Of a stretch of 64,000 nt of DNA, positions 21,691 to 33,224 are shown in pieces (the first letter of the stretch is position 1; every line of letters starts with the position of its first letter). The position numbers were made by a program, and so were the translations under genes. Below the pieces are notes generated by a model, which saw only the letters and a program-made list of their open reading frames with translations, ran no database searches and was not told the DNA's origin. This DNA is from Druceiella hillmani (lineage: Eukaryota > Arthropoda > Insecta > Lepidoptera > Hepialidae). The DNA lies in NCBI GenBank assembly GCA_039881145.1, contig JAYKKI010000060.1:3720501-3784500 (forward strand), in the 5' to 3' direction.

Positions 21691-23215
21691 TCACTTTGAC
21701 AACACTGAACGAAAGTCAGTGTCAGCTAGCAGTTTGTTTTTGATTAATTTAGACAAATGTTAGTTGACATTTACAGCAAAAAAGACGTTCGCTATTAACT
21801 TTTTTTTGTCGTCATTTCCAAAAAGTTATCATGAATCTTGTTAGTTTTTTTTATTTGTTGTCAAAAATTCGTGATATATTAAATTATAATGTATGCAATA
21901 GAATGTGTACAAGATAGCCTTTTTTGTTTTGTGTTATGATCACAAGTTGTATTTTATTGTTTGCTCTTTTTAAGAACCAGTCGTTCAATTTTTTGTTTTT
22001 TTTTTTTAAATTCTAAAAGATTTCAGCTTTTTTAAATATTATATTCTATTTCTGTGATGCCAGACTTATTTTGACTGATCGTTTTTGAAGCGAAGTTTTT
22101 CCTGTTCTCCGTTTTTTTACTTCAAAGAATTTTTAAAAAAACAACGTATTTAATATTTGTCTATAGCAACACTAGTATAAAACATTAGTATAAAATAACG
22201 TGTTTAATAATTATATAGTGTATAGTATGCAGCTCTCGTTCAGTTTAGTAGAAATATAAAGTTAGTAATGTCTTATTCTATTTTCAAACGTCTGTCAAAT
22301 GTTTTTTCACACAAGTTTTTTATTTTTTTACGTTTTCTTGGTTTTTATTTTATGTTTAATATTTGTAGTTTTATATTCTTATTTCTACATTAAATGTTAA
22401 AAAAAGAGTTAGTTACGAAAAAGTAAGTAAAAAAAACTATAAGAAATAATTCGTTGCAAAAACATAATTTGTTTCCAAATTATTATGTCACAACGATTTT
22501 TTTAAATAAATCGCGAACGGCCTTTGTTACTAACCAGAATATAGTTTAGCATATATTTTCTTTCAATTAAATAAGGGAAAAAAGTGAAAAAGGCTCTTTG
22601 GTCAAATGCATTTTCCATCCAGTACGACCTTGATTCTCACATCGAGAGTATTAAGTTTGCTAAAAGGTTTGACAAAGTTTTAGTTTCGTTACTCTATAGA
22701 ATACAATAATATTTAAAATTATGTTATAATTATAACATAAGACTTGTTATAATTATTACATTATTGATAATTACATAATTTACTTCCTAAGTAAAAAGTT
22801 TATTACATACCACGGGGTCAATAATGTACCATCGACCAGCACGACAGCCTTTAGGTTTCACGTTAACATTAATTATAACTCGGGTGTAATATTGCAAGTA
22901 AACGACCTTTAATGAAGCTTTTTAAAAAGAGAAAATTATATGTGTATCTATCCGTATCAAGCGTCTTTGAAAGATGACATGCGTTGGTGTGAACGTGTGT
23001 GTATACATATAAGGACACGCTACAGACCAAATTTATTTATGGATTTTGGTTAAGCCTACTGATTTTCACAATTCTTTGTCAAATAGTCGAATTTCATAAA
23101 AAATTTTTAGCAAAAACTCTGTTTTTTCGGCTTGGTGGCTGCTCACGGCTTCGGTATTGTGGGGACTTTCTTTGCCCTCCTCACTAAACCCAATTTTTAA
23201 ATTTAACTTTATTTT
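21690..23215. other. AT-rich intergenic DNA
   Basis: It includes a perfect 22-bp palindrome (22719-22740). A short plus-strand frame with a GC-richer end lies near 23125-23187 but has no recognised domain. Confidence 0.35.
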
Positions 23216-23221
23216 TACCTT

Positions 23222-23437
23222 CTTACAATTGTTCATTTATTTATTTATTTCTGTACTATAATGTATCTAATTAATACTTATGGTAGACTTATTGCTACAA
23301 GATCAATCTCTTACAGCCAACCAGAGCGCCAGTTAAGCCCCGCTCGATAAGCGGTCGGATCGAACCCGGGTCCCCACGGTGCGCCTAGCAGTCAAAGGTC
23401 ATATGCCTTGTAATCAACCCAACACACCATGGTGACG
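23222..23437 (-). mobile_element. tRNA-derived SINE, copy 1
   Basis: On the minus strand the element opens near 23437 with 'cgtcaccatggtgtgttggg' (A-box-like TGGTGTGTTGG). A B-box 'gggttcgatcc' follows near 23360-23371, then 'gcggggcttaactggcgctc'. It ends in an AAATAAATAAATAAATG tail near 23225-23240. The copy at 63228-63380 has the same order. The tRNA-like head with both pol III boxes defines it as a SINE. Confidence 0.75.
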
Positions 23438-23589
23438 ACAATTAGTAAATAATGAAAAACGCAGACATTTAGTAAACAATGAAAAATGCAGAGCGGGAAA
23501 TTTTGACTTTTCCTGCAATTTTATAGTTTTTTAGATACATAAGTTATAATATTTTTTAAGTTAAAATATTATATATATTAATTTAAGTT

Positions 23590-23655
23590 TTATGGAAATC
23601 TGTTAAGTCATGTAGGAGTGATTGAGTAACAAACATACAAAACCATCTTGAGGTT
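23590..23655 (+). repeat. fragment of a lepidopteran-type element
   Basis: 'gaaatctgttaag..gtgattgagtaacaaacatacaaa' resembles the 3' part of a very widespread insect repeat whose full form occurs at 52698-52930. Recognition is from memory. Confidence 0.4.
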
Positions 23656-23972
23656 TTAGTATCTCAGGTGCGCAAACACGTAGGTAATACATATACTTAT
23701 TTTACCGCTACACAAGCTAAGCGTATGTCATATCGTAACTTAGTTATAGAGGAATTAGATAAAAACACACTAAAACTATTCCATTTTTATAATATTAGTT
23801 AGATTTTGATACTAAACTTGCTGATCCTGGAAATGAGGTTACGCCTTATTCAGATTGCAGAGACGCCCCCTTGGAGCTGCCCCATTATATTCTGTGAAGG
23901 GGCTTTATGAGACTTCGGATATCTAAATGCCATAGTACAAAATAAAACTCGGCATTTCATCGGTAGATGCAT

Positions 23973-23973
23973 A

Positions 23974-24063
<90 letters not shown>

Positions 24064-24072
24064 AATAAATTT

Positions 24073-24105
<33 letters not shown>
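23973..24105. repeat. (TA)n microsatellites, three blocks
   Basis: TA runs at 23973-24026, 24029-24056 and 24076-24103. Confidence 0.95.
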
Positions 24106-24107
<2 letters not shown>

Positions 24108-24174
24108 TCGTCCAATATTTCAATTATTGTTCACGCAGGAACTTAAATCTTCAGTACAGGTTTCAAATCTAGAA

Positions 24175-25010
24175 ATGTGGAAATTTTTTTATCTGTTTGT
24201 TCGCGCTAATCTCTACAACTACACTTTCGATTTCAAAAACGACTCTTGTATCAGAAAGCTCATACTTTGAGGAGTATTATAGTATATATATCACACACTA
24301 TGATTCATAAGAGCACCGGGTTGTTTTTTGTTCGCTTTGTTCGTTTCTTCGAACTAATTTCTGAAATCACACTTCCGTTTTAAAAAAATCTTTTTATCTT
24401 AGAAAGCCATATTTCGAGGAATATTATAAGCAATATATCATACGTTATGATTCATAAGGACAGAGTATTGTTTTTTGTAATTTCACGTCCCATTTTAAAA
24501 AATTTTCGCGTGGTAGAATATTATTATTTTGAGGAAGATTATAAGCTATATATCGCATGATATGATTCATAAACACAGAGCATTTTTTTGTTTACTTTGT
24601 TCGTTTGTTCAAACTAATCTCTGGAATCTCACGTCCTGTTTCAAAAATTATTTTTGTTTTAGAACGTTCTTACTTTAAGCAAGATTATAGACTATATATT
24701 ATACGCTACGAATCATAAGTGCAGAGCAATTTTTTTTGTTTTCTTGTTCGTTTGTTCGAACTAATCTCTAGAATTTATAGGTCCTATTTAAAAAAATTAT
24801 TTTTGTGTTAGAACGTCCATATTTTGAGAAATATTATAGGCTATCACACGTTATGATTCCTAAGGGCAGAGCATTGTCTTTTGTTTGTTTGTTCGAACTA
24901 ATCTCAGGAATCTCACTTCCCATTTAAAAAACATTTTTTGTGTTTGAATAAGATAATAGGTTATATAACATCATGCTACAGTTCATAAAAGCGGAGCTAT
25001 AATAAGAAAT
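24175..25010 (+). repeat. tandem array, about 120-150-bp monomer, 6 copies
   Basis: The anchor 'gattcataag' or a variant recurs at about 24302, 24450, 24566, 24709, 24855 and 24982. Each unit runs 'tttgttcg.actaatctc.ggaatctcacgtcc' to 'ttagaacg..catattttgaggaatattata' to 'atatatcac.cgttatgattcataag'. The unit matches a segment I recall as part of a common lepidopteran transposable element (ending gcggagc, as at 24990-24997). This looks like a transposon segment that became tandemly amplified. Confidence 0.8.
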
Positions 25011-25046
25011 TTTACCGGAATCGGAAAACACTACTTAAAAGTCAGT

Positions 25047-25205
25047 TCAAGGTAGAGAGATGCGGCCCTTTTTTATTATTATCCCGAGTGGTTTCACCGA
25101 TCTACTCACGACTTCGTCGAACGATGTCGTTTGCCGAACAGAGCGGAGGCGTTTAGTGACCGTGAGGTGAGGGGAGAACAACATAATCAAGATAACTCTA
25201 CTCAT
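25047..25205 (-). CDS. possible short ORF, 52 codons, in a GC-rich island
   Basis: An island of about 200 bp (25050-25250) is GC-rich and CpG-rich. On the minus strand an ATG at 25205 opens 52 codons, beginning MSRVILIMLFSPHLTVTKRL and ending KKGRISLP. It overlaps an upstream 28-codon frame starting MTAILLLSFFGG, near 25285. Both have hydrophobic starts. It abuts a MITE (25291). I do not recognise it; it could be a transposon remnant, an exon or chance. Confidence 0.25.
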   Translation of the reverse strand: MSRVILIMLFSPHLTVTKRLRSVRQTTSFDEVVSRSVKPLGIIIKKGRISLP

Positions 25206-25290
25206 GTGCAACCGTGGGCACAGTTGGTACGTTGTTTAATACAACTGTTCCTCCGAAAAAAGACAGAAGCAGAATTGCTGTCATAATATA

Positions 25291-25631
25291 CACGGTGTCC
25301 GAGAATAAGTGTCGGATAAAGAAAGACGCTAGTCGTTGGTTATAATGGAATAAATTGTCTTTGAAATAAAACGTAAAACATGTCCTTTTTCTAACTGAAC
25401 TTAAAACAAAATTTATACATAACTCTTTTTAACACACCCAATACCAGTCTGGAGCGCGGTGCTTACCCGGGCAGCTAGATTACGTCGTAGCTATTCGCGA
25501 AGATGACAAATAATTATAAATATATTATTTTAAAAAAGTCATCTTTTTAATTTTATTATAACGACGATCAACTATTTTGAAGTAAATGAATAACGTCTTT
25601 CTTTGTCCGACACTTATTCCCGGACACCGTG
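25291..25631. mobile_element. MITE with CACGGTG termini, short copy
   Basis: It has near-perfect terminal inverted repeats of about 38 bp (cacggtgtccgagaataag at the left; the inverse cttattcccggacaccgtg at the right). It is flanked by TATA at 25287-25290 and 25632-25635. At 341 bp, the internal sequence matches the ends of the 576-bp copy at 3398-3973 and carries the central block only once. No ORF. Confidence 0.85.
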
Positions 25632-25639
25632 TATAATTA

Positions 25640-26600
25640 GTTGGAGTGGTTCAAACTGATAACTATAAAATGAATGATTACTTTGACTTATCTCTCAAAA
25701 ACGTATACAAGAAAAAGAAAATGGAATTATTGAAAAATAGCCTCTGTTTAATACACAAAATAGTTGAGTGGTCACAGTGTCACTGCCCCAGCGCCATTTT
25801 CTCCAAGTCGTTTCGATTGTTATGACATAATTGAGGAATACACAAAGATTCGGATTATCGGATTCATAAAATTAGTTATTAGTTGAGAAAAGTTGAATCT
25901 TTTCTTAAAGCTGCGATTGTAATGAAAGTGTTTCTCGTTTCTCTATTGCATATCCAAGTGCTTACGCCTCAAGTTATTCTGAGCTGTGGTTTCAGCCTTA
26001 CATTGTTGTCCTTTTCGCCCTAATTACATATTTCTTCAAAACTTACAAGTTTTCCCATAAATTCCGCAGGATTTTAAAATACATCAATAAAGAATTCAAT
26101 AGAATTAAACATTTTTAATAGTGTAGCGAAACTTTCGCAAAGAAAGGAAAATATATGCGCTCAAAGATTTTAAATTTCTTTTAAGCAGGTGTTAGGTTTT
26201 TCCCAAGTAGGTATAAAAACTACCTCAAAAGGAAGAAAACGGAACCATTACAAAAATAGTCGTTCTTCCATCTATCTGTCAACCATTTTTCTTCGGAAAG
26301 ATTCTAGTTAAAAGTCAATGTTTATCACATAAATTAAGCTTATTGATTTGCTTATTTTCCATCCATAAACATTTAAAAAGTGTTGTTTGATCATTTAGGG
26401 TGGACAATTTAAGTCAAAAATTTGCTTCCATTCATGTGGACTATCACTTGGAAAGTTAAGTTGCGACGATCCAGAAATATTGCTAGAAATGTCCACAGAA
26501 ACATGTAGTGTTTTTTGTGGAACGCCTTTTCTTTGTACCACCAGTAAAAACACAAACACACGTCCTCAATAAAAGCAAATACATTAATTTATATAATTAT
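25640..26600. other. AT-rich DNA with an inverted repeat-family fragment
   Basis: At 26190-26350 the reverse orientation of the lepidopteran-type repeat is visible (ggtttttcccaagtaggta, aaggaagaaaacggaacc, ccatctatctgtcaacc). The remainder holds nothing I can assign. Confidence 0.4.
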
Positions 26601-26607
26601 AATATTT

Positions 26608-26613
26608 TTTATT
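26608..26613 (-). terminator. poly(A) signal of gene B
   Basis: AATAAA on the minus strand about 310 nt beyond the gene B stop; the best-placed canonical signal. Confidence 0.45.
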
Positions 26614-26921
26614 TAATAAACTTATGTTAATTGTAAACAAGTAATATATTATCTTCATTAATTATTTGACATTAACAACATACTCATAATATTTCGACTT
26701 TAAGTTCTAACTCTGCCAGCGCTCGTACAGTGAGTTCTCATTATCTCTATTCTTATGTGTCACTCGTTACTCAAACATTTTCAACTCAAGATTATCTTAC
26801 TAGCAAATAACATGTAGCAAGTACCATGTATCATACAAGTAGATGTAGTAAATTATCAATCTTCAAATGTCACCGTTGGATTCCATCATCTTCTCTGATG
26901 ACGATTACTCGATTTAATATG

Positions 26922-27209
26922 CTATAAATTAGGCCATTGACGAGGACTGTTTTTAAGTAGTCTAGGTCTGCCAGAAAAATATTTTTTTGGCGGAGAATGG
27001 GTTCTAGGATTATAAAAATTGGTGTAGAGCTTTGGTAAAGGAGCTTGTGTTGGTTTATCATCTAAACCGAGTCGAAGCCAATAGTCTGCCACGTAGACGG
27101 AGCCATCGTCGAGTTTTTCAGAAAATCGGAAAGAATCTGTAGTGGCAACTGGCTCTTGTGCAATGCCCAAAGTTACTAGGGCTGTCAGGACCAGGATACT
27201 GAGAAGATT
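26922..27209 (-). CDS. secreted peptide gene B, terminal exon
   Basis: I do not recognise this protein. The exon follows a good acceptor (cgtttcag, preceded by a T-rich tract, ending at 27210). It runs 95 codons to a TAG at 26922-26924 with non-repetitive, balanced composition. It starts NLLSILVLTALVTLGIAQ, the core and cleavage region of a signal peptide, then EPVATTDSFRFSEKLDDG, VYVADYWLRLGLDDKPTQ, PLPKLYTNFYNPR and a basic proline-rich end (SPPKKYFSGRPRLLKNS, RQWPNL). Joined in phase 0 to MSQF (34125-34136) it makes about 99 residues, with about 77 mature after predicted cleavage at AQ/EP. There is no cysteine in the mature part, so no disulphide-stabilised fold. Its layout (acidic N-terminal half, basic proline-rich tail) parallels gene A. 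Likely extracellular; function unknown. Confidence 0.7.
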   Translation of the reverse strand, partial: NLLSILVLTALVTLGIAQEPVATTDSFRFSEKLDDGSVYVADYWLRLGLDDKPTQAPLPKLYTNFYNPRTHSPPKKYFSGRPRLLKNSPRQWPNL

Positions 27210-27284
27210 CTGAAACGTAATAATTAAAAGAAAATAAATTTTTAATTAATCATTCGGCGGTTGGCGTCGCAATGATTGATCAGA

Positions 27285-28215
27285 TTGGTTTTTTTAAACC
27301 TTTTAACAGGTTTTGGTAATTTAAACAGGTAACAAGCGGGTAAACAATTTATTAAACACTTATTGGTATAAATAACATGATATGATATATTCCACTTTGA
27401 ACTCTAAGCTAACGATTATTGAAAAAATCGTTAAAATCTGATTAAGAGTTCACTTCTAATTTTCTCTTCTCTATCTCTGTCTCTGCCTCTATCTCTGTCT
27501 CTGTCTATGTCTCTCTCCCTCTGTCTATGTCTATATCTCTGTCTATGTCTCTGTCCTTGACCTTGTCTCTGTCTTGTGTTATTTTAAACCGTTTAACGAT
27601 AACGTCAATGAAGTCGGTTTTTGGTAATTTAAACAAGTAGCAAGTGGGTAAACAATTTATTACACTCTTATTGGTATAAATAACATAACGTTATGATATA
27701 TTCCACTTTGACCTTTAAGCTAACGATTATTTAAAATCATTAAAATTTGATTAGTAGTTTTCTTCTAATCTTCTCTTCTCTATCTCTGTCTCTGTCTCCG
27801 TCCCCCTCCCTCTATCTATGTCTCTGTCTTAGTCTATGTCTACGTCTCTGTCTCTGTCTCTATCTCTGTCTCTGTTTGTGTCTCCGTCTACGTCCCTGTC
27901 TCTGTCTCTGTCCCCCTCTCTCTATCATTTTTTCTGTCTATGCCTTGTCTCTGTCTATGTCTATGTCTACATCTCTGTCACTGTCTCTATCTCTGTCGCT
28001 GTTTGTGTCTCCGTCTACGTCCCAGTCTCTGTCTCTGTCTCTGTCCCCCTCTCTCTATCTATGTCTCTGTCTATGTCTATGTCTCCGTCTATGTCTATGT
28101 CTACGTCTCTGTCTCTGTCTCTATCTCTGTCGCTATTTGTGTCTCCGTCTACGTCCCTGTCTCTGTCTCTTACTCCGTCTCTGTCTCTTTCTCTGTCCAT
28201 GTCTCTGTATCATTC
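27285..28215 (+). repeat. duplicated block with TCTCTG/TCTATG polypyrimidine arrays
   Basis: A unit of about 170 bp (ttggtaatttaaacaggta .. gataaatcc-type .. tctcttctctatctctgtc) occurs at 27310-27470 and again at 27620-27785. Each copy runs into a hexanucleotide-type TCTCTG/TCTATG/TCTACG array (27470-27580 and 27780-28210). Long Ser-Leu or Cys-Leu frames, and the antisense Asp-Arg frame, are artefacts of the array. Within the second array a block of about 170 bp (27845-28020) is repeated as 28030-28160. Confidence 0.85.
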
Positions 28216-28699
28216 GCTGGTGATATCGCTACCGGTATCTCTATGTTTGCTTACAACTTTGGTGCTATTAGATTAATTTTGATGTGGTTTTCAATGTTAT
28301 AAAGAGAATATTTATCTAGGAAGGTTTTTGTGTATAAAACATCAGTATACATTTTCAGATTATAAAGCTATGTTAACATCTGTAAAGTATGTCCTGGAAC
28401 GCGTATGTTGGAGAATAGAAGAAGTATATTTGTCAAATTCTATCTCCAACCATCAGTTGTATATATCACAACTTCTACGCGAGCGAGGTCGCGAGAAAAG
28501 GGTAGTAAGTTAATAAACGAAATAATGGATACATTTTCTTAATGTTATCTTTTAATTAATCTCTATGCTTCTTTACAGTATATAATCACGTTTAGATTTC
28601 TTGAAACGTATAGTTCACAATCGTCAATTTTCTATTTATCTGTAACAACAGTTCATTTCCTGCAAGTTCTCTACATTTACATGTTGTCAAAACATCATG

Positions 28700-28925
28700 T
28701 ACAAAATTTCACTATGATTGGATTTAAATTCAGAGATTTATGATGCTGAACGAAGGGCAGACAGACAGACAGGAAAAGACGGATGGAAAGGAAGTAAATT
28801 CAATGATTTATGATGCTGTAAGTAACGATGGGCAGATAAATGGACAGACAGACTTGATGAAATTAAAAGCTTTCCGTTTTCCGCCATTTTAGCGATGGTA
28901 CCCTAAGAGTTTAAATTTAATTTTT
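28700..28925 (+). repeat. lepidopteran-type repeat tail, duplicated
   Basis: 'aaattca.gatttatgatgctg' followed by 'gacagacagac' occurs twice in a row (about 28725-28775 and 28795-28855). The segment then ends 'gatggtaccctaagag'. Confidence 0.5.
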
Positions 28926-29067
28926 TTATTGATAAGCATTTGACTTGTATGAACCAAATATCGCGTATATTACTTCAATCAGTATATTGAAAATTCAGTT
29001 GTTATATCCTCCTCTAAAGGAAGAAGGATATAGTAACTGAATTGAATACCTCGTTCTATTCAGGAAA

Positions 29068-29204
29068 ACCGGCGAAGGGCAAGTCTGGTTCGCGCGTCGA
29101 GAGTTCCATACTTCTTGGGGAGAAATTACATTATTTATCATATGTTATCACTAATATAAATTTCCTAGCGTAATAAAAATTAAATAATATAATTAAGTAG
29201 GGGG

Positions 29205-29266
<62 letters not shown>

Positions 29267-29640
29267 AGAACTGTCGTTATAGATTTCTATATCTATATAT
29301 ACTTTCTATAGACTTCTAAAAATTTTTTTTTTTTCTTTATTTTAGATTCAGCAGTTTGGAATATATTTTTGGATAATTTTTAGTGTATCTTTGAAGATGT
29401 TACTCCTAAAATTATTGAAAAAATGGGTACTAAGTTTCCATATAAATATTTTTGGAAATTAGCCATGAGACGTGTGTAATTTTATATGTTTTATTACTAT
29501 GCTAAATTTCAAGCTTTTTCCTCAAGCCATTTCTGAGAAAAACGACTGTGATAAACTGACAGACGGACATGTGGATGATCTTATAATTATAATATATTTT
29601 TTCGTTCAAGTTACAGAACCATAAAAATTAACTGGATGAA
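29068..29640 (+). repeat. lepidopteran-type interspersed repeat, most complete copy
   Basis: It carries the head (accggcgaagggcaagtctg..cgcgcg..gagagttccatac), an internal (TA)n run (29203-29262), the 'gtatctttgaagatgttactcc' block, 'aaatttcaagctttttcctc', 'ctgacagacggacatgtgg' and the end 'agaaccataaaaa'. At about 570 bp it is the best reference copy in the window. Confidence 0.6.
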
Positions 29641-30689
29641 TCAGTAAGTTAGCCAAATATAACATTGTAATAAACAAACCCGGTAATAACCCAAACATTC
29701 TTCAATACCGGTTAAACCCGCGTGAATAAAAAATTATTCAAAATATCTGACGTCAAAGCAATATCGATCTACATCTCTTTATCCTTCTAAGTTCCGGTTA
29801 ACTGACACGCCTTGTCGTATCCGCACACGCGCGTTTAAAACAAAGAAAAAATGTCGAACAGAAGTGAAGATTATTCCAGATACAACGCTATTGAACTAAA
29901 CCCTTTTCCTTTACACGGCTGGCCTTTAAACAGAGTGACCTTTACCAGGTCTGACCTTTGTCCTCCCACGCCCCTCATTACGGCACAAACGGCCTGCTTA
30001 GTTTATTTACTCTACCTTTTTATTTTGATTTACATCTCAATTAAGGCCGTTACTTTTTATATAAACTTTATTCGGGACTGAATTGGAATTTGTTGAGTAA
30101 GTTTAAAGGTTGCGATTTAATTACGGGCTACCTGCTGTCCCACATCGGTTGCTGAGCGTCACGTGATAGAATGGGGTTAAAATGAAAGCATGATTACTGG
30201 ACAGATTGATAAATCAGCTGAATGTTTTTCATTTCATGAAATTAGATCGAAAAATCGAAGAAAACGTCATCAAGGAGACAATAAGTTACTATGATATTAT
30301 ATTACTGAACGATGTTATTGACTACGTTATAAAAGAAACCAAAGTTCTCGGAGATTTGTCTTAACTACATGTTATTTCATGAGAAATGGTTATCGATATA
30401 ATTAAATACTTATTTAAATGAAAGTCGATACATGTGATCGATAATGAGAAATATTTTTCTAGATGCGCTTTTGACGCGCGCTGTTAGCAATTATGCGATT
30501 CATAAAATTCACTTCCGATGCTGAAAGTCTCTGTAAGGGCTGATTAAATGTTTTTGTTTTAAAAATGTAACTATGAAATACAATGTTTTCATATAACGTT
30601 GCATAAAACAAATTTTGGAGTGAATTTATTTTTATAATATAATAGCACTAGCCCCAAGTGTAGGATCTTTTTTAAACAGAAAATTCTTT

Positions 30690-31350
30690 GGCGTTTTTAT
30701 CAATTTTAATCTACGAATTAACAAATATACTGATTAAAGAGGTATACTGAATAAAGAGATACGCTGATTAACTAAGCTTGCTGACTAAAGAGAAAACATA
30801 CTGATTAAAGTGGCATACTGATTAAAGAAAAAACATACTGATTAAAATGGTATACTGATTAAAGAGAAAACATATTGATTAAAGTGATATACTAATTAAA
30901 GAGAAACACACTGCTTAAAGTGGTATACTGATTAAAGATAAAACATACTGATAAAAGTGGTATACTGATTAAAGAGAAAACATACTGATTAAAGTGGTAT
31001 ACTGATTAAAGAGAAAACATACTGATTAAAGTGGTATATTGATAAAAGAGAAAACATAATGATTAAATGGATATACTAATTAAAGGTTGAACATACTGAT
31101 TAAAGTGCTATACTGATTAAAGAGAAAACATACTGATTAAAGAGGAAACATTCTAATTAAACTGGTATACTGATTAAAGAGAAAACATACTGATTAAAGG
31201 ATTATACTGATTAAAGAAAAAACGTACCATTTAAATAGATATACTGTTTAAAGAGGTATACTGATTAAAAAGAATACATGCAGATTAAAGTGGTATACTG
31301 ATTAAAGAGAAAATAAACTAATTAAAAAGGAAATATACTGATTGAAGAGA
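30690..31350 (+). repeat. minisatellite, about 37-bp unit
   Basis: The unit 'actgattaaagtggtat' plus 'actgattaaagagaaaacat' is repeated about 16 times with substitutions. It lies within intron B. Confidence 0.95.
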
Positions 31351-31997
31351 AAACGTTGGTAAACGTTGATGGATAACTTTAAATTGTTTCAGTGGAAAAT
31401 AATGTTATTTATCGGCCAGTTTATATAAGTATTGATAACAAAGAACGAACGGTATCATGCACGACCTAATTTAATGACGTTATCGTTTCGTGTTAATTGC
31501 GAAATTATCATAACGTAATCGTTTTATTTAAACGCCACAAATAGTTTCTGGCATTTTTTTAAACATTCATAAATTTAATTAATAAAATTGTAATCTATTG
31601 CTTTTACAGTATAATCATTTGAAGTAATAAACTCTATGATATGATCAGCGCAGTGAATAGCACTCGATTATCGAATTTGCACTCGATTACTCATTATTAC
31701 GCTCCTCAACCATAATTTCTGTTCTCCATAAAGCCTGCACGATATGCATCGTTCGCACTACCTTTATGGCCATAAATATGACACAGCAATTTTATTACTG
31801 CATGAACAACTATAAATATTTTTTAAATTACATTTAATGAAATTATTATACAAGTTATGGACATTATTACAGCATGGACAACTATATCTAAAATTGAATT
31901 ACATTTGAAGAAACTGACATAGAAGGTTCACTTCCACCAGGTGGTTGGTTGGTTGCACGGAGTGTACGTTGTTAATTTGGTGTTTATTTATCAGTAA

Positions 31998-32054
<57 letters not shown>

Positions 32055-32916
32055 AATTACTGATAAATCATCAAACTAAAATGGTCATGCGTCTCATTTG
32101 AATACGCGCATGATACCATATCACGTATAGATGTTGATCCAACAAGGCGTTGTTTTGCAAGAATTTGTATAAAACGAGATGTGGTCTTGTATGATATAAA
32201 CATAATGGAGATCACGTACAATCGTACTTGAAGTATTTTTACGTAAATTAATATGCAAACGGACGCACCTAACGAAATGAGTTCTGAGATATACATTTGT
32301 ATTCAGATCGGCAAACATTTTGGAGATTTATTATATTCGTTCTTATGAGTCATATTCCGAAAAAGGCAAAAGGGGAAATGTATTGCCATGAGTGGACTTT
32401 ATATCGTTCAATCTTATTGTCGCATACTGTCTATTATAACAGCGACGAATGACATATAATTGAATGTTCCTGTTTACAATTTTAATTTAAAAATTTAGTG
32501 AACTCCAATCCCAACTGTCCAATAAGTTATTTGAATAATTTGGCGTGTCGCAATTATTCAAACAGTACGTAATAATTCGGTGCAAAATATTTTGAAAGAC
32601 GATCATTGTCAAATCCATAAATAAGCAAAAAAGACAAGAGTGCTGCCAAAGGGTATTTATTTATTATACAAGCAATCGAAACAGATGAACGACCGCGCCG
32701 GTTAAACGAATGTAGGATATGACATTTTGTTTTAATATTAAAAAATTCTTTATACTATTTTCGTGTCATAACTCCTTACATACGCGAAAATTGGATCTTT
32801 TCAACCCAAAGGTTTACTACAGAATGATTTTGAATTACTTTTTCCAAAGTTACCGTCTGCGTGTCCCTTGTAGGCAGTTGGAAAATTTTAGAAAAATCAA
32901 ATCGAAATCAATAATA

Positions 32917-32969
<53 letters not shown>

Positions 32970-33002
32970 TACAATTATATGTATGTATATATGTATATAT
33001 AT

Positions 33003-33042
<40 letters not shown>

Positions 33043-33220
33043 TTGAAAATTTTGCATAATAATGATAGTACACTTAAAAAAAAATTTGTGTGTGGTGGTT
33101 ATTCTAATAAGTGGTTATTTCTGACCGTATAAGTATTTTAACAATTTGTTTATAAATAATAAAATTGTAAGACTGTTTGTAACTCTATCTGAAAATGTAA
33201 TTATTTTTTATGAAACAAAG
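31350..33220. other. intron B, AT-rich with palindromes and TA runs
   Basis: It holds a 14-bp palindrome TTTATGGCCATAAA (31763-31776), a hairpin whose 17-bp arms enclose (TA)n (31986-32068), and TA microsatellites at 32921-32963 and 32990-33043. Nothing else is recognised. Confidence 0.5.
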
Positions 33221-33224
33221 TTTA

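Noticed and set aside
27747..28302. Ser/Leu/Cys-rich ORFs of 120-158 codons and an antisense Asp-Arg ORF
   Set aside because: All arise from the TCTCTG-type array, open in several frames at once as expected for a stop-poor repeat.
29851..30081. 76-codon ORF with membrane-like C-terminus within intron B
   Set aside because: A GC-rich patch, but no family match, and the hydrophobic part is in T-rich DNA; mentioned only within the intron entry.
30690..31350. Possible CRISPR-like array of about 37-bp units
   Set aside because: Contiguous degenerate tandem repeat without unique spacers.
32719..33132. 137-codon plus-strand ORF
   Set aside because: Half of it is a TA microsatellite; the rest has no domain and AT-driven codons.
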